From the NCBI RefSeq assembly GCF_006538725.1, contig NZ_BJLQ01000001.1, forward strand, positions 1 to 62,377: a stretch of 62,377 bases of DNA, written 5' to 3'. A model generated the notes under the pieces. That model saw nothing but the letters and a program-made list of their open reading frames with translations. It had not been told where the DNA came from and did not search any database. Below, piece after piece: positions 13,334 through 22,848 of the stretch. Numbering within the stretch: position 1 is the first letter of the stretch; the number at the start of each line of letters is the position of its first letter. Both the position numbers and the translations under genes were made by a program. This DNA comes from Cellulomonas gelida. GTDB lineage: Bacteria > Actinomycetota > Actinomycetes > Actinomycetales > Cellulomonadaceae.

Positions 13334-14460
13334 TGGGCCTCCGCCGAACGCTCGGCCGCCACGCCCAGGCCCTCGGCGACCTTGGCGAGCAGCTGGTCCC
13401 AGCTCGCCGCGAACTTCTCGACGCCCTCGACCTCGAGCTCCTGCGCGACGTCTTCCGCGTCGATCCCGAGCGCGACGAGCCGGTCCAGCAGCGTGGCGGA
13501 CGCGACCTGGGTCCCAGTGACGGTGTCGTGCCCGTCGCCGCCGTGGTCGGCCACTGCGTCGAGGGTCTTCTCCGGCATCGTGTTCACCACGCCCGCGACG
13601 ACGAGCTCGTCGACGTACAGCGTGTCCGGGTAGGTCGGGTCCTTGACGCCGGTCGACGCCCACAGCGGGCGCTGCGGGTGCGCACCGGCGGCGGCCAGCG
13701 CCTGCCAGCGCTCGCCGGCGACGACCTCCTCGTACACGCCGTAGGCGAGACGCGCGTTGGCGATCGCGGCCTTGCCGCGCAGCTCGGCGGCCTCGGGCGT
13801 CCCGAGCGCGTCGAGCCGCGGGTCGATCGCGGTGTCGACGCGCGAGACGAAGAACGACGCGACCGACGCGACGGGAGCGAGGTCGTGACCGTTGGCGCGC
13901 GCCTGCTCGAGGCCCGCCAGGAACGCGTCGAGCACGGCCGCGTAGCGCTCGAGCGAGAAGATCAGCGTGACGTTGACGCTGATGCCCTCGGCGAGCACCG
14001 CGGTGATCGCGGGAAGCCCCTCGAGCGTCGCCGGGATCTTGATGAAGACGTTGGGCCGGTCCACGGTCGCCCACAGCGCCTTGGCGGACGAGATCGTCGC
14101 CTCGGTCTCGTGGGCGAGGCGCGGGTCGACCTCGATCGAGACCCGGCCGTCCTGCCCGTCGGTGCGGTCGTAGACCGGGCGCAGGACGTCGGCGGCCGCC
14201 CGCACGTCGTCGGTCGTGATCGTGAAGACCGCCTGGTCGACGTCCGCGCCGCGCGCGGCCAGGTCGCGCAGCTGCTCGTCGTAGGCGTCGCCCTGGCTGA
14301 TCGCCGCGGCGAAGATCGTCGGGTTGGTGGTCACTCCCACCACGCCGCGCTCCACGAGCGCGGCGAGGCTCCCGGAACGCAGCCGCTCACGTGACAGGTC
14401 GTCGAGCCAGACGGCCACTCCCGCCTCCGTGAGCCGTGCGAGGGGTCCGCTCGGTGCCAT
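13330..14460 (-). CDS. tal: transaldolase
   Basis: Transaldolase moves dihydroxyacetone units between sugar phosphates in the non-oxidative pentose phosphate branch. The 376-residue protein has the N-terminal [11 protein letters not shown] and TTNPTIF motifs and the Schiff-base lysine in NVFIKIPAT, then VNVTLIFS. The ATG at 14460 follows AGGGAAGGAACC, a good ribosome-binding site; an in-frame ATG at 14478 would add six residues. It is the long actinobacterial type found beside tkt and zwf. Confidence 0.96.
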
Positions 14461-14537
14461 GGTGGTTCCTTCCCTCATGAACGTGCTGCGCGCAGGCACG
14501 ACCGTGCCGCGCGACCTCATCGTCATCCTGACCCGCG

Positions 14538-14577
14538 AGGACGCGGGACGCCTGCTGGAGGTGGCGCCCCGCGTCCT
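14538..14577 (-). terminator. hairpin between tkt and tal
   Basis: A 10-bp perfect inverted repeat, AGGACGCGGG at 14538-14547 with its complement at 14568-14577, encloses a 20-nt loop just after the tkt stop. No T run follows. It may attenuate read-through from tkt into tal-zwf-opcA-pgl. Confidence 0.45.
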
Positions 14578-14584
14578 GAGCGGA

Positions 14585-16753
14585 TCAGCCCTGCTGGTCG
14601 CCGGTACCGGTGGCCGTCGGAGCGGCCTGCGACGACGACGGCGCGGCGTCGCCTCGCGCGGCGGCGACCGACTCGTGCGCGGCCGCCACGACCGCCTCGG
14701 CGGTGATGCCGAACTCGCGGTAGAGCACCTGGTAGTCCGCCGAGGCACCGAAGTGCTCGAGCGAGATGGACCGGCCGGCGTCGCCGACGATCTTGTGCCA
14801 CGACAGGGCGATGCCCGCCTCGACCGACACACGGGCCCGGACCGACGACGGGAGCACCGACTCGCGGTACGCCTCGTCCTGAGCCGCGAACCACTCGAGC
14901 GACGGCGCCGAGACGACGCGCGTCGGGACGCCTGCGGCCTCGAGGGTCTCGCGCGCCTCGACGGCGAGCTGCACCTCCGAGCCCGTGCCGATGAGGATCA
15001 CCTCGGGCGTGCCCGTGCTCGCCTCGAGCAGCACGTAGGCACCCTTCGCCACGCCCTCGGCGCCCGCGAAGCCGTCCTCGCCGCGCGGGAACGTCGGGAC
15101 GTTCTGGCGCGTGAGGATCAGGCCGACCGGCCCGTCGCGGTGCTCGAGGATCGCCTTCCACGCCTGCGCGGTCTCGTTGGCGTCCGCCGGGCGGACGACC
15201 GACAGGCCCGGGATGGCCCGCAGCGCGGTGAGGTGCTCGACCGGCTGGTGCGTCGGTCCGTCCTCGCCGAGGCCGATCGAGTCGTGCGTCCACACGTAGA
15301 TGGACGGCACGCCCATGAGGGAGGCCAGACGGACCGAGCCGCGCATGTAGTCGGCGAACTGCAGGAACGTGCCGCCGTACGCGCGGGTCAGGCCGTGCAG
15401 CGTGATGCCCGACAGGATCGCGCCCATGCCGTGCTCGCGGATGCCGAAGTGCAGCGTGCGGCCACCCTCGTCGCCCGCGAACTCGTGGGTCGAGCGGTGA
15501 GCCGGGAGGAACGACGGCTGGCCCTTCATCGTGGTGTTGTTCGAGCCGGCCAGGTCGGCCGAGCCGCCCCAGAGCTCGGGCAGCTCGTCGGCGATCGCCG
15601 AGAGCACCTCACCGGAAGCAGCGCGCGTGGCGACCGCCTTGCCCGCGGGGAACACCGGCAGGGAGTCCTCCCAGCCGGCGGGCAGCTCCTGGGCGACGAG
15701 CCGGTCGAGGAGCGCGGCGCGGTCCGGGTGGGCCGCCTTCCAGGCGTCGAACGACTCCTGCCAGGCGGCGCGCGCGGTCGCGGCACGGTCCGCCAGCCCG
15801 CGCGTGTGGGCGAGCACCTCGGGGGCGACCTCGAACGTCTGGTCCGGGTCGAAGCCGAGCAGCTCCTTGAGGCCGCGGATCGAGTCCGTGCCGAGCTTCG
15901 AGCCGTGCGACGAGTGGTCGTCGGTCTTGCCCGGGGTGGGCCACGCGATGAGCGTCCGGATGCCGATGAAGGACGGCTTGTCCGTGACGGCCTTGGCCGC
16001 GTCGATCGCCGCCTGCAGCGCGTCGACGTCCTCGCGGTACTCGCCACCGGCCGTCCAGTCGACGAACTGGACGTGCCAGCCGTACGCCTCGTAGCGCGCG
16101 AGCACGTCCTCGGTGAAGGCGATCTGCGTGTCGCCCTCGATCGAGATGTGGTTGTCGTCCCACAGGACGATGAGGTTGCCGAGCTCCTGCGTGCCGGCGA
16201 TGGACGAGGCCTCGCTCGTCACGCCCTCCTGCAGGTCGCCGTCGGAGGCGATCACGTAGGTGTAGTGGTCGAACGGGCTCGTGCCCGCGGGGGCCTCAGG
16301 GTCGAGCAGGTGCCGCTCGCGGCGCTGGGCCATCGCGAACCCGACGGCGGACGCAAGGCCCTGACCGAGCGGGCCGGTCGTGATCTCCACGCCCGCCGTG
16401 TGCTTGTACTCGGGGTGCCCGGGGGTCTTCGAGCCCCACGTGCGCAGCGCCTGCAGGTCCTCGAGCTCGAGGCCGAAGCCGCCGAGGTACAGCTGGATGT
16501 ACTGGGTCAGGCAGGAGTGCCCGGCCGACAGCACGAAGCGGTCGCGACCCAGCCAGTGGGTGTCCCGCGGGTCGTGCCGGAGCACGTTCTGGTACAGGAG
16601 GTAGGCCACGGGGGCGAGGCTGATCGCCGTCCCCGGATGACCGTTGCCGACCTTCTCGACCGAGTCCGCCGCCAGGATGCGCACCGTGTCGACAGCCTTC
16701 ACGTCCAGGTCTGTCCAGCCGACCGACTGGGCCAGGGGAGCCTTCGCGTTCAC
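14585..16753 (-). CDS. tkt: transketolase
   Basis: Transketolase is a thiamine-diphosphate enzyme of the pentose phosphate pathway. The 722-residue protein has [14 protein letters not shown] and AGHSCLTQY in the first domain, the thiamine-binding motif beginning at DGDLQEG and ending WDDN, then [15 protein letters not shown] and FPRGE in the pyrimidine and C-terminal domains. The tail ends in about 25 Ala/Ser/Thr residues. Translation starts at GTG 16753 following a GGTGCG sequence. It heads the operon and is divergent from ctaB across a 349-nt gap. Confidence 0.97.
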   Translation of the reverse strand: MNAKAPLAQSVGWTDLDVKAVDTVRILAADSVEKVGNGHPGTAISLAPVAYLLYQNVLRHDPRDTHWLGRDRFVLSAGHSCLTQYIQLYLGGFGLELEDLQALRTWGSKTPGHPEYKHTAGVEITTGPLGQGLASAVGFAMAQRRERHLLDPEAPAGTSPFDHYTYVIASDGDLQEGVTSEASSIAGTQELGNLIVLWDDNHISIEGDTQIAFTEDVLARYEAYGWHVQFVDWTAGGEYREDVDALQAAIDAAKAVTDKPSFIGIRTLIAWPTPGKTDDHSSHGSKLGTDSIRGLKELLGFDPDQTFEVAPEVLAHTRGLADRAATARAAWQESFDAWKAAHPDRAALLDRLVAQELPAGWEDSLPVFPAGKAVATRAASGEVLSAIADELPELWGGSADLAGSNNTTMKGQPSFLPAHRSTHEFAGDEGGRTLHFGIREHGMGAILSGITLHGLTRAYGGTFLQFADYMRGSVRLASLMGVPSIYVWTHDSIGLGEDGPTHQPVEHLTALRAIPGLSVVRPADANETAQAWKAILEHRDGPVGLILTRQNVPTFPRGEDGFAGAEGVAKGAYVLLEASTGTPEVILIGTGSEVQLAVEARETLEAAGVPTRVVSAPSLEWFAAQDEAYRESVLPSSVRARVSVEAGIALSWHKIVGDAGRSISLEHFGASADYQVLYREFGITAEAVVAAAHESVAAARGDAAPSSSQAAPTATGTGDQQG

Positions 16754-17102
16754 CGCACCTCATTCCCACCCGGGGGAGCCGGGTGACGTGTTCCGACTTG
16801 CATGGCGTGCATCGCTGCACGGCCCCGCGAGGGTTCTCGCGAGCGCACGGCCGTCCATGGCTGGTGCGCACGCGCTCGTCTGGTCAGGGCGCCGTCCGGG
16901 GTCGGGCGGCACTCGGACGACGTCGCGCGCGAACGGACGCCGGTTGCCGCTCGAGCCTATAGCGCACGTGCAGAGGTCGAGCGACGGTGACCAGCCTCCG
17001 GCCACTCTCACGGGGCCACGCCGGACGATGTGCGGCGCGCGACCGATCTCACAGGTCCCGCCGGGCGCGCTGGCGGGCCTTTCGTCCCGCGCGCGGCGTA
17101 GC
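16754..17102. promoter_or_regulatory. divergent tkt / ctaB promoter region
   Basis: This 349-base gap holds no convincing gene. On the minus strand a TAGGCT (16954-16959, inside TATAGGCTCG) resembles the gap -10 sequence and would give tkt a leader of about 195 nt. On the plus strand TAGCAT at 17099-17104 is a candidate -10 for ctaB. A small inverted repeat, CCCGCC at 17057-17062 with GGCGGG at 17072-17077, precedes CCTTTCG. No clear -35 element was identified on either strand. Confidence 0.4.
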
Positions 17103-18314
17103 ATGGCCGTCGACGTCAGCCCTCCGATCGGCACCACCGCCGGCCGGCCGACCACACGAACGGAACCGCCTCGCGTGCGCCTCACCAGCCCCTCGTCCGT
17201 CGACGGCAGGTCGGCTGACGACGACGTCGCCCGGTCCGGCGGTCGTCGCGACGCCGCGGTCGCGCGGGCTGAGGGTCCGCAGGACAGGGCGCACGACGAC
17301 ACCGTCCATGACGACACGGCCCGCGACGACACGGCCCGGGACGACCAGGACCAGCGTTCAGCGCTGACCGCGCACGGGCTCGCGCCACGAGGTGCTGCGT
17401 CGCCCGCGCTGCCCGCCGGGCGCGTCGCGCAGGCCCGTGCCACGGTCGGGCGGTACGTGACGCTGACCAAGCCCCGCGTCATCGAGCTCCTGCTCGTCAC
17501 GACGATCCCGACGATGATCCTCGCGCAGGAGGGCTGGCCGAGCCTCGGCCTGGTGCTCGCGACGCTCGTCGGCGGCGCGACGGCCGCGGGCTCGGCGAAC
17601 GTCCTCAACTGCTACATCGACCGCGACATCGACCGGGTCATGAACCGGACGCGCAAGCGGCCGACGGCCACCGGCGAGATCGGCCCGCGCGCGGCGCTGA
17701 CGTTCGGCCTCGTGCTCGGCGTCGTGAGCCTGACGTGGCTGTGGTTCCTGGTGAACCCGGTCTCGTCGCTGCTGTGCGCGGGCGCGATCCTCATCTACGT
17801 CGTCGGCTACACGATGATCCTCAAGCGCCGCACGCCGCAGAACATCGTGTGGGGCGGCGCCGCGGGGTGCATGCCGGTCCTGATCGGCTGGTCCGCGGTG
17901 ACCGGCGGCGTGGGCTGGCCCGCCGTGCTGCTGTTCGGCGTCGTGTTCTTCTGGACGCCACCGCACTACTGGCCGTTGTCGATGAAGTTCCGCCGTGACT
18001 ACGCAGCCGCGGGCGTGCCGATGCTGCCGGTGGTCGCCAAGGACACCAAGGTCGCTCGCGAGATGATCGGCTACACGCTCGCGATGATCGCGTGCTCGCT
18101 GCTGCTCGTCCCCGCGGCCGGCATGACCTGGGTGTACGCGGTCGTCGCCACGGGGCTCGGGGTGTGGTTCCTGGTGCTGTGCGTGCGCCTGCTGCGCCGC
18201 GCGGAGGACCCGGCGCGCGGCAAGCTGCGGGCCATGAGCGTGTTCCACGCGTCGATCACCTACCTCACGCTCCTGTCCGTCGCCGTCTCCGTCGACGTGT
18301 TCCTGCCTCTGTGA
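17103..18314 (+). CDS. ctaB: protoheme IX farnesyltransferase (heme O synthase)
   Basis: CtaB farnesylates heme B to heme O in the membrane, on the way to the heme of terminal oxidase. The UbiA-type core starts near residue 110 ([14 protein letters not shown]) and includes the prenyl-diphosphate site [15 protein letters not shown] and the second site with [16 protein letters not shown]; about eight or nine hydrophobic segments follow. The first 105 residues are polar and acidic with a DDTAR repeat, unusual for the family. The ATG at 17103 lies inside a -10-like TAGCAT, so a downstream GTG at 17175 is a real alternative giving about 379 aa. Confidence 0.9.
   Translation: MAVDVSPPIGTTAGRPTTRTEPPRVRLTSPSSVDGRSADDDVARSGGRRDAAVARAEGPQDRAHDDTVHDDTARDDTARDDQDQRSALTAHGLAPRGAASPALPAGRVAQARATVGRYVTLTKPRVIELLLVTTIPTMILAQEGWPSLGLVLATLVGGATAAGSANVLNCYIDRDIDRVMNRTRKRPTATGEIGPRAALTFGLVLGVVSLTWLWFLVNPVSSLLCAGAILIYVVGYTMILKRRTPQNIVWGGAAGCMPVLIGWSAVTGGVGWPAVLLFGVVFFWTPPHYWPLSMKFRRDYAAAGVPMLPVVAKDTKVAREMIGYTLAMIACSLLLVPAAGMTWVYAVVATGLGVWFLVLCVRLLRRAEDPARGKLRAMSVFHASITYLTLLSVAVSVDVFLPL
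17292..17345 (+). repeat. 15-bp in-frame tandem repeat in ctaB
   Basis: A 15-nt unit close to CRYGACGACACGGCC occurs about 3.6 times at 17292, 17307, 17322 and 17337, encoding [15 protein letters not shown] and RDD. It lies in the disordered N-terminal extension of CtaB and keeps the frame, so changes in copy number would only alter the tail length. Confidence 0.8.
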
Positions 18315-18330
18315 CCTCGGCGGTCGCACG

Positions 18331-19293
18331 GTGACGCAGGTGGTCTCCGGCACTCCGCTCGCGCGCGCGCTCGAGGACTACCTCGCGCACCTCACGGTCG
18401 AGCGGGGGCTGTCCCGCAACACCATCGCCGCCTACCGCCGCGACCTCGGTCGCTACGCCGCGTACCTCGGGTCGCGCGGACGGCAGCGGCCCGACGACGT
18501 GCTCCCGCAGGACGTGGAGGACTACCTCCTCACGGTGCGGACAGGTGCCGACGGCGGGAGCGTGCTCTCGGCGTCGTCGGCCGCGCGAGCCGTGGTGGCG
18601 GTGCGTGGCTGGCACCGGTTCTGGGTCCTCGACGGCGTCACCAGCCACGACGCCGCGGACGCCGTGCGCCCCCCGGCGCCCCCGCGTCGGCTCCCGAAGG
18701 CGATCTCGGTCGACGAGGTGGGCCGGCTGATCGACGCCGCCGGGCTCGGCGACGGACCCGCGCCGCTGCGCGACCGTGCGCTGCTCGAGCTGCTCTACGC
18801 CACGGGCGCGCGCATCTCCGAGGCGGTCGGGCTCGACGTCGACGACGTGGACGTCACCCCCGGCCGCGCGGCGGTGCGGCTGCTCGGCAAGGGCGGCAAG
18901 GAACGTGTCGTCCCGGTGGGCTCGTTCGCGATCGAGGCGCTCGAGGCCTACCTCGTGCGGGGTCGTCCGGCGCTCGCCGCGAGCGGACGCGGGACCCCCG
19001 CGGTGTTCCTCAACACGCGCGGCGCGCGGCTCTCGCGACAGAGCGCGTGGGCCGCGCTGCGCACGGCCGCCGAGCGAGCCGGACTCGGCGGAGCGACGGG
19101 GAACGGGGCCCACCTGTCGCCGCACACGCTGCGTCACTCGTTCGCGACGCACCTGCTGGCCGGGGGCGCGGACGTGCGCGTGGTGCAGGAGCTGCTGGGG
19201 CACGCGTCGGTGACGACGACGCAGATCTACACGCTCGTGACGCCGGACACGCTGCGCGAGGTCTACCAGCTCAGCCATCCACGCGCGAGGTGA
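18331..19293 (+). CDS. xerD: site-specific tyrosine recombinase XerD
   Basis: XerD acts with XerC at dif to resolve chromosome dimers. The 320-residue protein has an N-terminal SAM-like core-binding domain ([19 protein letters not shown]) and a catalytic domain with the Arg in [11 protein letters not shown], Lys in [31 protein letters not shown] and the tyrosine nucleophile in IYTLV. Its location next to scpAB and 16 nt after ctaB is the actinobacterial housekeeping context, so it is not a mobile-element integrase. Confidence 0.95.
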   Translation: MTQVVSGTPLARALEDYLAHLTVERGLSRNTIAAYRRDLGRYAAYLGSRGRQRPDDVLPQDVEDYLLTVRTGADGGSVLSASSAARAVVAVRGWHRFWVLDGVTSHDAADAVRPPAPPRRLPKAISVDEVGRLIDAAGLGDGPAPLRDRALLELLYATGARISEAVGLDVDDVDVTPGRAAVRLLGKGGKERVVPVGSFAIEALEAYLVRGRPALAASGRGTPAVFLNTRGARLSRQSAWAALRTAAERAGLGGATGNGAHLSPHTLRHSFATHLLAGGADVRVVQELLGHASVTTTQIYTLVTPDTLREVYQLSHPRAR

Positions 19294-19317
19294 TCGTGTC
19301 GGGCCGGTCTGCTCCGG

Positions 19318-19333
19318 TAGGTTGTGCGACGTG
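19318..19333 (+). promoter_or_regulatory. candidate leaderless promoter of parA
   Basis: TAGGTT at 19318-19323 is followed by 7 nt and GTG at 19331. There is no Shine-Dalgarno sequence in this interval. The layout predicts transcription starting at the GTG itself. Confidence 0.5.
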
Positions 19334-20194
19334 GTGAGCAGCGACACGACGCAGGAACTCGACGCCGTCGGGCGGGCGCTCCCGGGGTTCCCGGAGCCGG
19401 AGCCCTTGGCCTCGCACGGCCCAGCGCGTGTCATCGCGATGTGCAACCAGAAGGGTGGCGTCGGCAAGACGACGACCACCATCAACCTGGCGGCCGCGCT
19501 CGCCGAGTACGGGCGCAAGGTCCTCATCGTCGACTTCGACCCCCAGGGGGCGGCCTCGGTCGGCCTGGGCATCAGCCCGCACGAGCTCGACCTCACGGTC
19601 TACAACCTGCTCATGGAGCGCGACGCGCAGGTCGCGGACGTCCTGCGGCACACGAGCACCCCCGGGCTCGACCTGCTGCCCGCGAACATCGACCTGTCGG
19701 CCGCGGAGGTGCAGCTCGTCGGCGAGGTCGCGCGTGAGTCGGTGCTGTCGCGCGCGCTGCGCCCGGTGCTGGACGACTACGACGTGGTCCTCATCGACTG
19801 CCAGCCCTCGCTGGGACTGCTGACCGTGAACGCGCTCACGGCGGCGCACGGCGTGCTGATCCCGCTCGAGTGCGAGTTCTTCGCGCTGCGCGGCGTCGCG
19901 CTGCTGATCGAGACGATCGAGAAGGTGCGCGACCGGCTCAACCCGCGCCTCGAGGTCGACGGGATCCTGGCCACCATGTACGACTCGCGCACGCTGCACG
20001 CGCGTGAGGTGGTCGCGCGTGTGCACGAGGCGTTCGGCGACACGCTGCTGCACACCGTCATCGGGCGCACCGTGAAGTTCCCGGACGCGACGGTCGCCGC
20101 CGAGCCGATCACGACCTACGCGCCCACGCACACGGGCGCGCACGCCTACCGCCAGCTCGCGCGCGAGCTCGTCTCCCGTGGCGACGCCGCCTGA
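19331..20194 (+). CDS. ParA-family ATPase, SMC-associated
   Basis: This is a ParA/Soj-type deviant Walker ATPase. CNQKGGVGKTTTTINLA is the P-loop with the deviant signature lysine, followed by VDFDPQGAASVGLG and LIDCQPSLG. Coupling to scpA and scpB suggests a role in chromosome organisation rather than plasmid partition; in actinobacteria this is a second ParA distinct from the parAB pair at the origin, and no parB is nearby. Start at GTG 19331 follows the leaderless promoter pattern; GTG 19334 and TTG 19322 are alternatives. It overlaps scpA by 17 nt. Confidence 0.9.
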   Translation: MVSSDTTQELDAVGRALPGFPEPEPLASHGPARVIAMCNQKGGVGKTTTTINLAAALAEYGRKVLIVDFDPQGAASVGLGISPHELDLTVYNLLMERDAQVADVLRHTSTPGLDLLPANIDLSAAEVQLVGEVARESVLSRALRPVLDDYDVVLIDCQPSLGLLTVNALTAAHGVLIPLECEFFALRGVALLIETIEKVRDRLNPRLEVDGILATMYDSRTLHAREVVARVHEAFGDTLLHTVIGRTVKFPDATVAAEPITTYAPTHTGAHAYRQLARELVSRGDAA

Positions 20195-21152
20195 CGTCGC
20201 GCCCGGAGGCGACGCGGCGACGAGCACCCCTGACGAGGCAGTCCAGCCCCCCGCGGGCGAGCAGGCCGCGTCGCCCGTCGGCACGGCAGGCTTCGAGGTG
20301 CACCTCGACAACTTCACGGGTCCTTTCGACCTCCTGCTCGGCCTGATCGCCAAGCACAAGCTCGACATCACCGAGGTCGCGCTCGCGCAGGTCACCGACG
20401 AGTTCATCGCGTACCTGCGCGACGCCGAGAAGCAGTGGGACCTCAACCGCGCGTCGGAGTTCCTCGTCGTCGCCGCGACGCTGCTCGACCTCAAGGCCGC
20501 GCGTCTGCTGCCGTCGGCCGACGTCGAGGACGCCGAGGACCTCGACCTGCTGGAGGCACGCGACCTGCTCTTCGCCCGGCTGCTGCAGTACCGCGCCTAC
20601 AAGCAGGTCGCGGCACACCTGGCGCACCGCTGGGCCACCGAGGGCCGACGGTTCCCGCGGACGGTCGCGCTCGAGCCGCACGTGGCCGCGCTGCTCCCCG
20701 AGCTCGTGATGCAGGTCGGGCCGGACCAGCTCGCGGCGCTGGCGGCGAAGGCGCTGTCGCCCAAGGCCCCGCCGCCCGGCGTGGACATCAGCCACCTGCA
20801 CGCACCGGCCGTCTCCGTGCGCGAGCAGGCCGCGGTGCTCGTCGACCGCCTGCGGCACCACGGGGCGGTCTCGTTCCGCACCCTCGTCGCGGACGCGGGC
20901 TCGACGATCGTCGTGGTCGCGCGCTTCCTCGCCGTGCTGGAGCTGTTCCGCGAGGGTGCGGTGGGCTTCGACCAGGTCACGCCCTTGGGCGAGCTCACGG
21001 TGCGCTGGACTGGCGCCGCCGAGGGCGATGTCACGGTGTCAGACGACTTCGACCAGCTCGACACGACCGCTGACCCGAGCCCGGACGCGGCGAGCGACGA
21101 CGAGCCGACCGCAGGACCCGACGTGCGGGACACGTCCGAGGAGGACGCATGA
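20178..21152 (+). CDS. scpA: segregation and condensation protein A
   Basis: ScpA is the kleisin subunit of the SMC-ScpAB condensin complex. After 35 disordered residues the conserved N-terminal domain reads FEVHLDNFTGPFDLLLGLIAKHKLDI in outline, and the C-terminal winged helix lies near residues 205-280. The tail is acidic and low complexity. The start overlaps parA by 17 nt and the stop overlaps scpB as ATGA. Length 324 aa is longer than the usual 250-280 because of both tails. Confidence 0.94.
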   Translation: MATPPDVAPGGDAATSTPDEAVQPPAGEQAASPVGTAGFEVHLDNFTGPFDLLLGLIAKHKLDITEVALAQVTDEFIAYLRDAEKQWDLNRASEFLVVAATLLDLKAARLLPSADVEDAEDLDLLEARDLLFARLLQYRAYKQVAAHLAHRWATEGRRFPRTVALEPHVAALLPELVMQVGPDQLAALAAKALSPKAPPPGVDISHLHAPAVSVREQAAVLVDRLRHHGAVSFRTLVADAGSTIVVVARFLAVLELFREGAVGFDQVTPLGELTVRWTGAAEGDVTVSDDFDQLDTTADPSPDAASDDEPTAGPDVRDTSEEDA

Positions 21153-21883
21153 GTGACGACCCGTCGATCGCGGACGCCGCGCAGGCGCCGGACGCCGACC
21201 CGCTCGAGGCGGGCGCCTCGACCGACCCCGTTCCGGCCGAGGGCGAGGCCGCAGCCGCCGGTCCGGCCGTGCCCGACGAGCTCGCCTTCGACGTGGACGA
21301 GCTGCCGGGCGGCGCCCTGGGGGCGCTCGAGGCCGTGCTCATGGTCGCCGACGAGCCGGTGCCGGCCGTCCGGCTCGCAGCCGTCCTGGCGCTCCCGACC
21401 ACGCGCGTCGAGGAGCTGCTCGAGGAGCTGGCCGCGGACTACCGCGGCGAGCACGGTGGCCGCCCGCGCGGGTACGAGCTGCGGCGCGCGGGCGAGGGCT
21501 GGCGCATCTACTCGGCTGCGCCGTACGCCGACGTCGTCGGCCGGTTCGTGCTGGACGGCCAGACCGCAAGGCTCACGCAGGCCGCGCTCGAGACGCTCGC
21601 GGTCGTCACGTACCGGCAGCCGGTCACGCGTGGTCAGGTCTCGGCGGTGCGCGGGGTCAACGTCGACGGCGTGATGCGCACGCTCACGGCGCGCGGCTTG
21701 GTCGCCGAGGTGGGCACCGAGCCGACCAGCGGTGCGCTGCTGTACGGGACCACGGGATACTTCTTGGAGCGGATGGGCCTGTCCAGCCTGGACGAGCTGC
21801 CCCCGCTCGCGCCTTACCTGCCGGAGATCGACGCCCTCGAGGGTGTCGACGAACCCGGTGCCACGATCGGAGGACCAGCATGA
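21149..21883 (+). CDS. scpB: segregation and condensation protein B
   Basis: ScpB is a double winged-helix protein that binds ScpA in the condensin complex. The core starts at ALEAVLMVADEPVPAVRLA near residue 53 and contains the second winged helix with LTQAALETLAVVTYRQPVTRGQVSAVRGV split around residue 140. An acidic 45-residue N-terminal extension precedes it. ATGA overlaps at both ends tie it to scpA and rluB. Confidence 0.95.
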   Translation: MSDDPSIADAAQAPDADPLEAGASTDPVPAEGEAAAAGPAVPDELAFDVDELPGGALGALEAVLMVADEPVPAVRLAAVLALPTTRVEELLEELAADYRGEHGGRPRGYELRRAGEGWRIYSAAPYADVVGRFVLDGQTARLTQAALETLAVVTYRQPVTRGQVSAVRGVNVDGVMRTLTARGLVAEVGTEPTSGALLYGTTGYFLERMGLSSLDELPPLAPYLPEIDALEGVDEPGATIGGPA

Positions 21884-22848
21884 GCCCCCAGCAGCGCCGC
21901 GGTGACGCGGACCGCAACGGACGTCCCGCATCTCGCGACGGTGCACCCCGCGGCGGCGCGTCCGGCCGCGGCGGTGCCGCCGGTGGCGAGGGCAAGAAGC
22001 CGCACCGCGGCCAGTCCGGCGCGGCGCGGGGTCCGGTGAAGGGCCGGTCGTCGCGCCCGACGTCCAGCCGTCCGACGACACCGCGACGTGCGCCGTCCGA
22101 GCCGACCGTCGACGTGCACGACCCCGAGGGCATCCGGCTGCAGAAGCTGCTCGCCTCGGCCGGCCTGGGCTCGCGGCGCGCGTGCGAGACGCTGATCGCG
22201 TCGGGTCGCGTCGAGGTCGACGGGCAGGTCGTCGTCGAGCTGGGGGTGCGCGTCGACCCGAAGAAGTCGGTCGTGCTCGTCGACGGCATGCGCGTGCAGC
22301 TCGACTCGTCGCACGTGACGATCGCACTCAACAAGCCGAAGGGCGTCGTCTCGACGATGCACGACGAGCAGGGCCGGCCGTCGGTCGCGCAGTACGTGAG
22401 CGACCGCACCGAGCGGCTCTTCCACGTCGGCCGCCTCGACGCGGACACCGAGGGCTTGCTGCTCCTCACCAGCGACGGCGAGCTGGCGAACCACCTGTCG
22501 CACCCGTCGAACGGCGTGCCGAAGACCTACCTCGCCGAGGTGCAGGGCCGCCTCACGCCCGCGACCGCCCAGCGCCTGCAGCGCGGCATCGAGCTCGAGG
22601 ACGGTCCGGCCAAGGCGGACAAGGTGACGATCGTCCAGTCGCTGTCACACCTGAGCCTCGTCGAGCTCACGCTGCACGAGGGCCGCAACCGCATCGTGCG
22701 GCGCATGCTCGAGGAGGTCGGCCACCCGGTCACCAAGCTCGTGCGCACGCGCATCGGCCCGATCCGCCTGGGCGACCTCAAGCAGGGCCGGACGCGCGTG
22801 CTGTCCCAGGTCGAGATCGGCTCCCTGATGTCGCAGGCGGGCATGTGA
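21880..22848 (+). CDS. rluB: RluB/RsuA-family pseudouridine synthase
   Basis: The enzyme isomerises a uridine in ribosomal RNA, by homology in 23S rRNA. It has a 75-residue basic, Arg/Gly/Ser-rich N-terminal tail, an S4 RNA-binding domain (GIRLQKLLASAGLGSRRACE), and the synthase domain with the catalytic Asp in VGRLDADTEGLLLLT and the end motif EGRNRIVRRMLEEVGHPV. The overlap GTGA with the next gene is typical of the actinobacterial rluB-tyrA-cmk group. Confidence 0.93.
   Translation: MSPQQRRGDADRNGRPASRDGAPRGGASGRGGAAGGEGKKPHRGQSGAARGPVKGRSSRPTSSRPTTPRRAPSEPTVDVHDPEGIRLQKLLASAGLGSRRACETLIASGRVEVDGQVVVELGVRVDPKKSVVLVDGMRVQLDSSHVTIALNKPKGVVSTMHDEQGRPSVAQYVSDRTERLFHVGRLDADTEGLLLLTSDGELANHLSHPSNGVPKTYLAEVQGRLTPATAQRLQRGIELEDGPAKADKVTIVQSLSHLSLVELTLHEGRNRIVRRMLEEVGHPVTKLVRTRIGPIRLGDLKQGRTRVLSQVEIGSLMSQAGM

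Noticed and set aside
18331..19293. Tyrosine recombinase as the mark of a mobile element
   Set aside because: It is in the conserved ctaB-xerD-parA-scpAB context, has no excisionase or attachment repeats, and matches XerD.
19331..20194. ParA as evidence for a plasmid-derived region
   Set aside because: It is coupled to scpA and scpB, the chromosomal context in actinobacteria, and no parB or centromere repeats are nearby.
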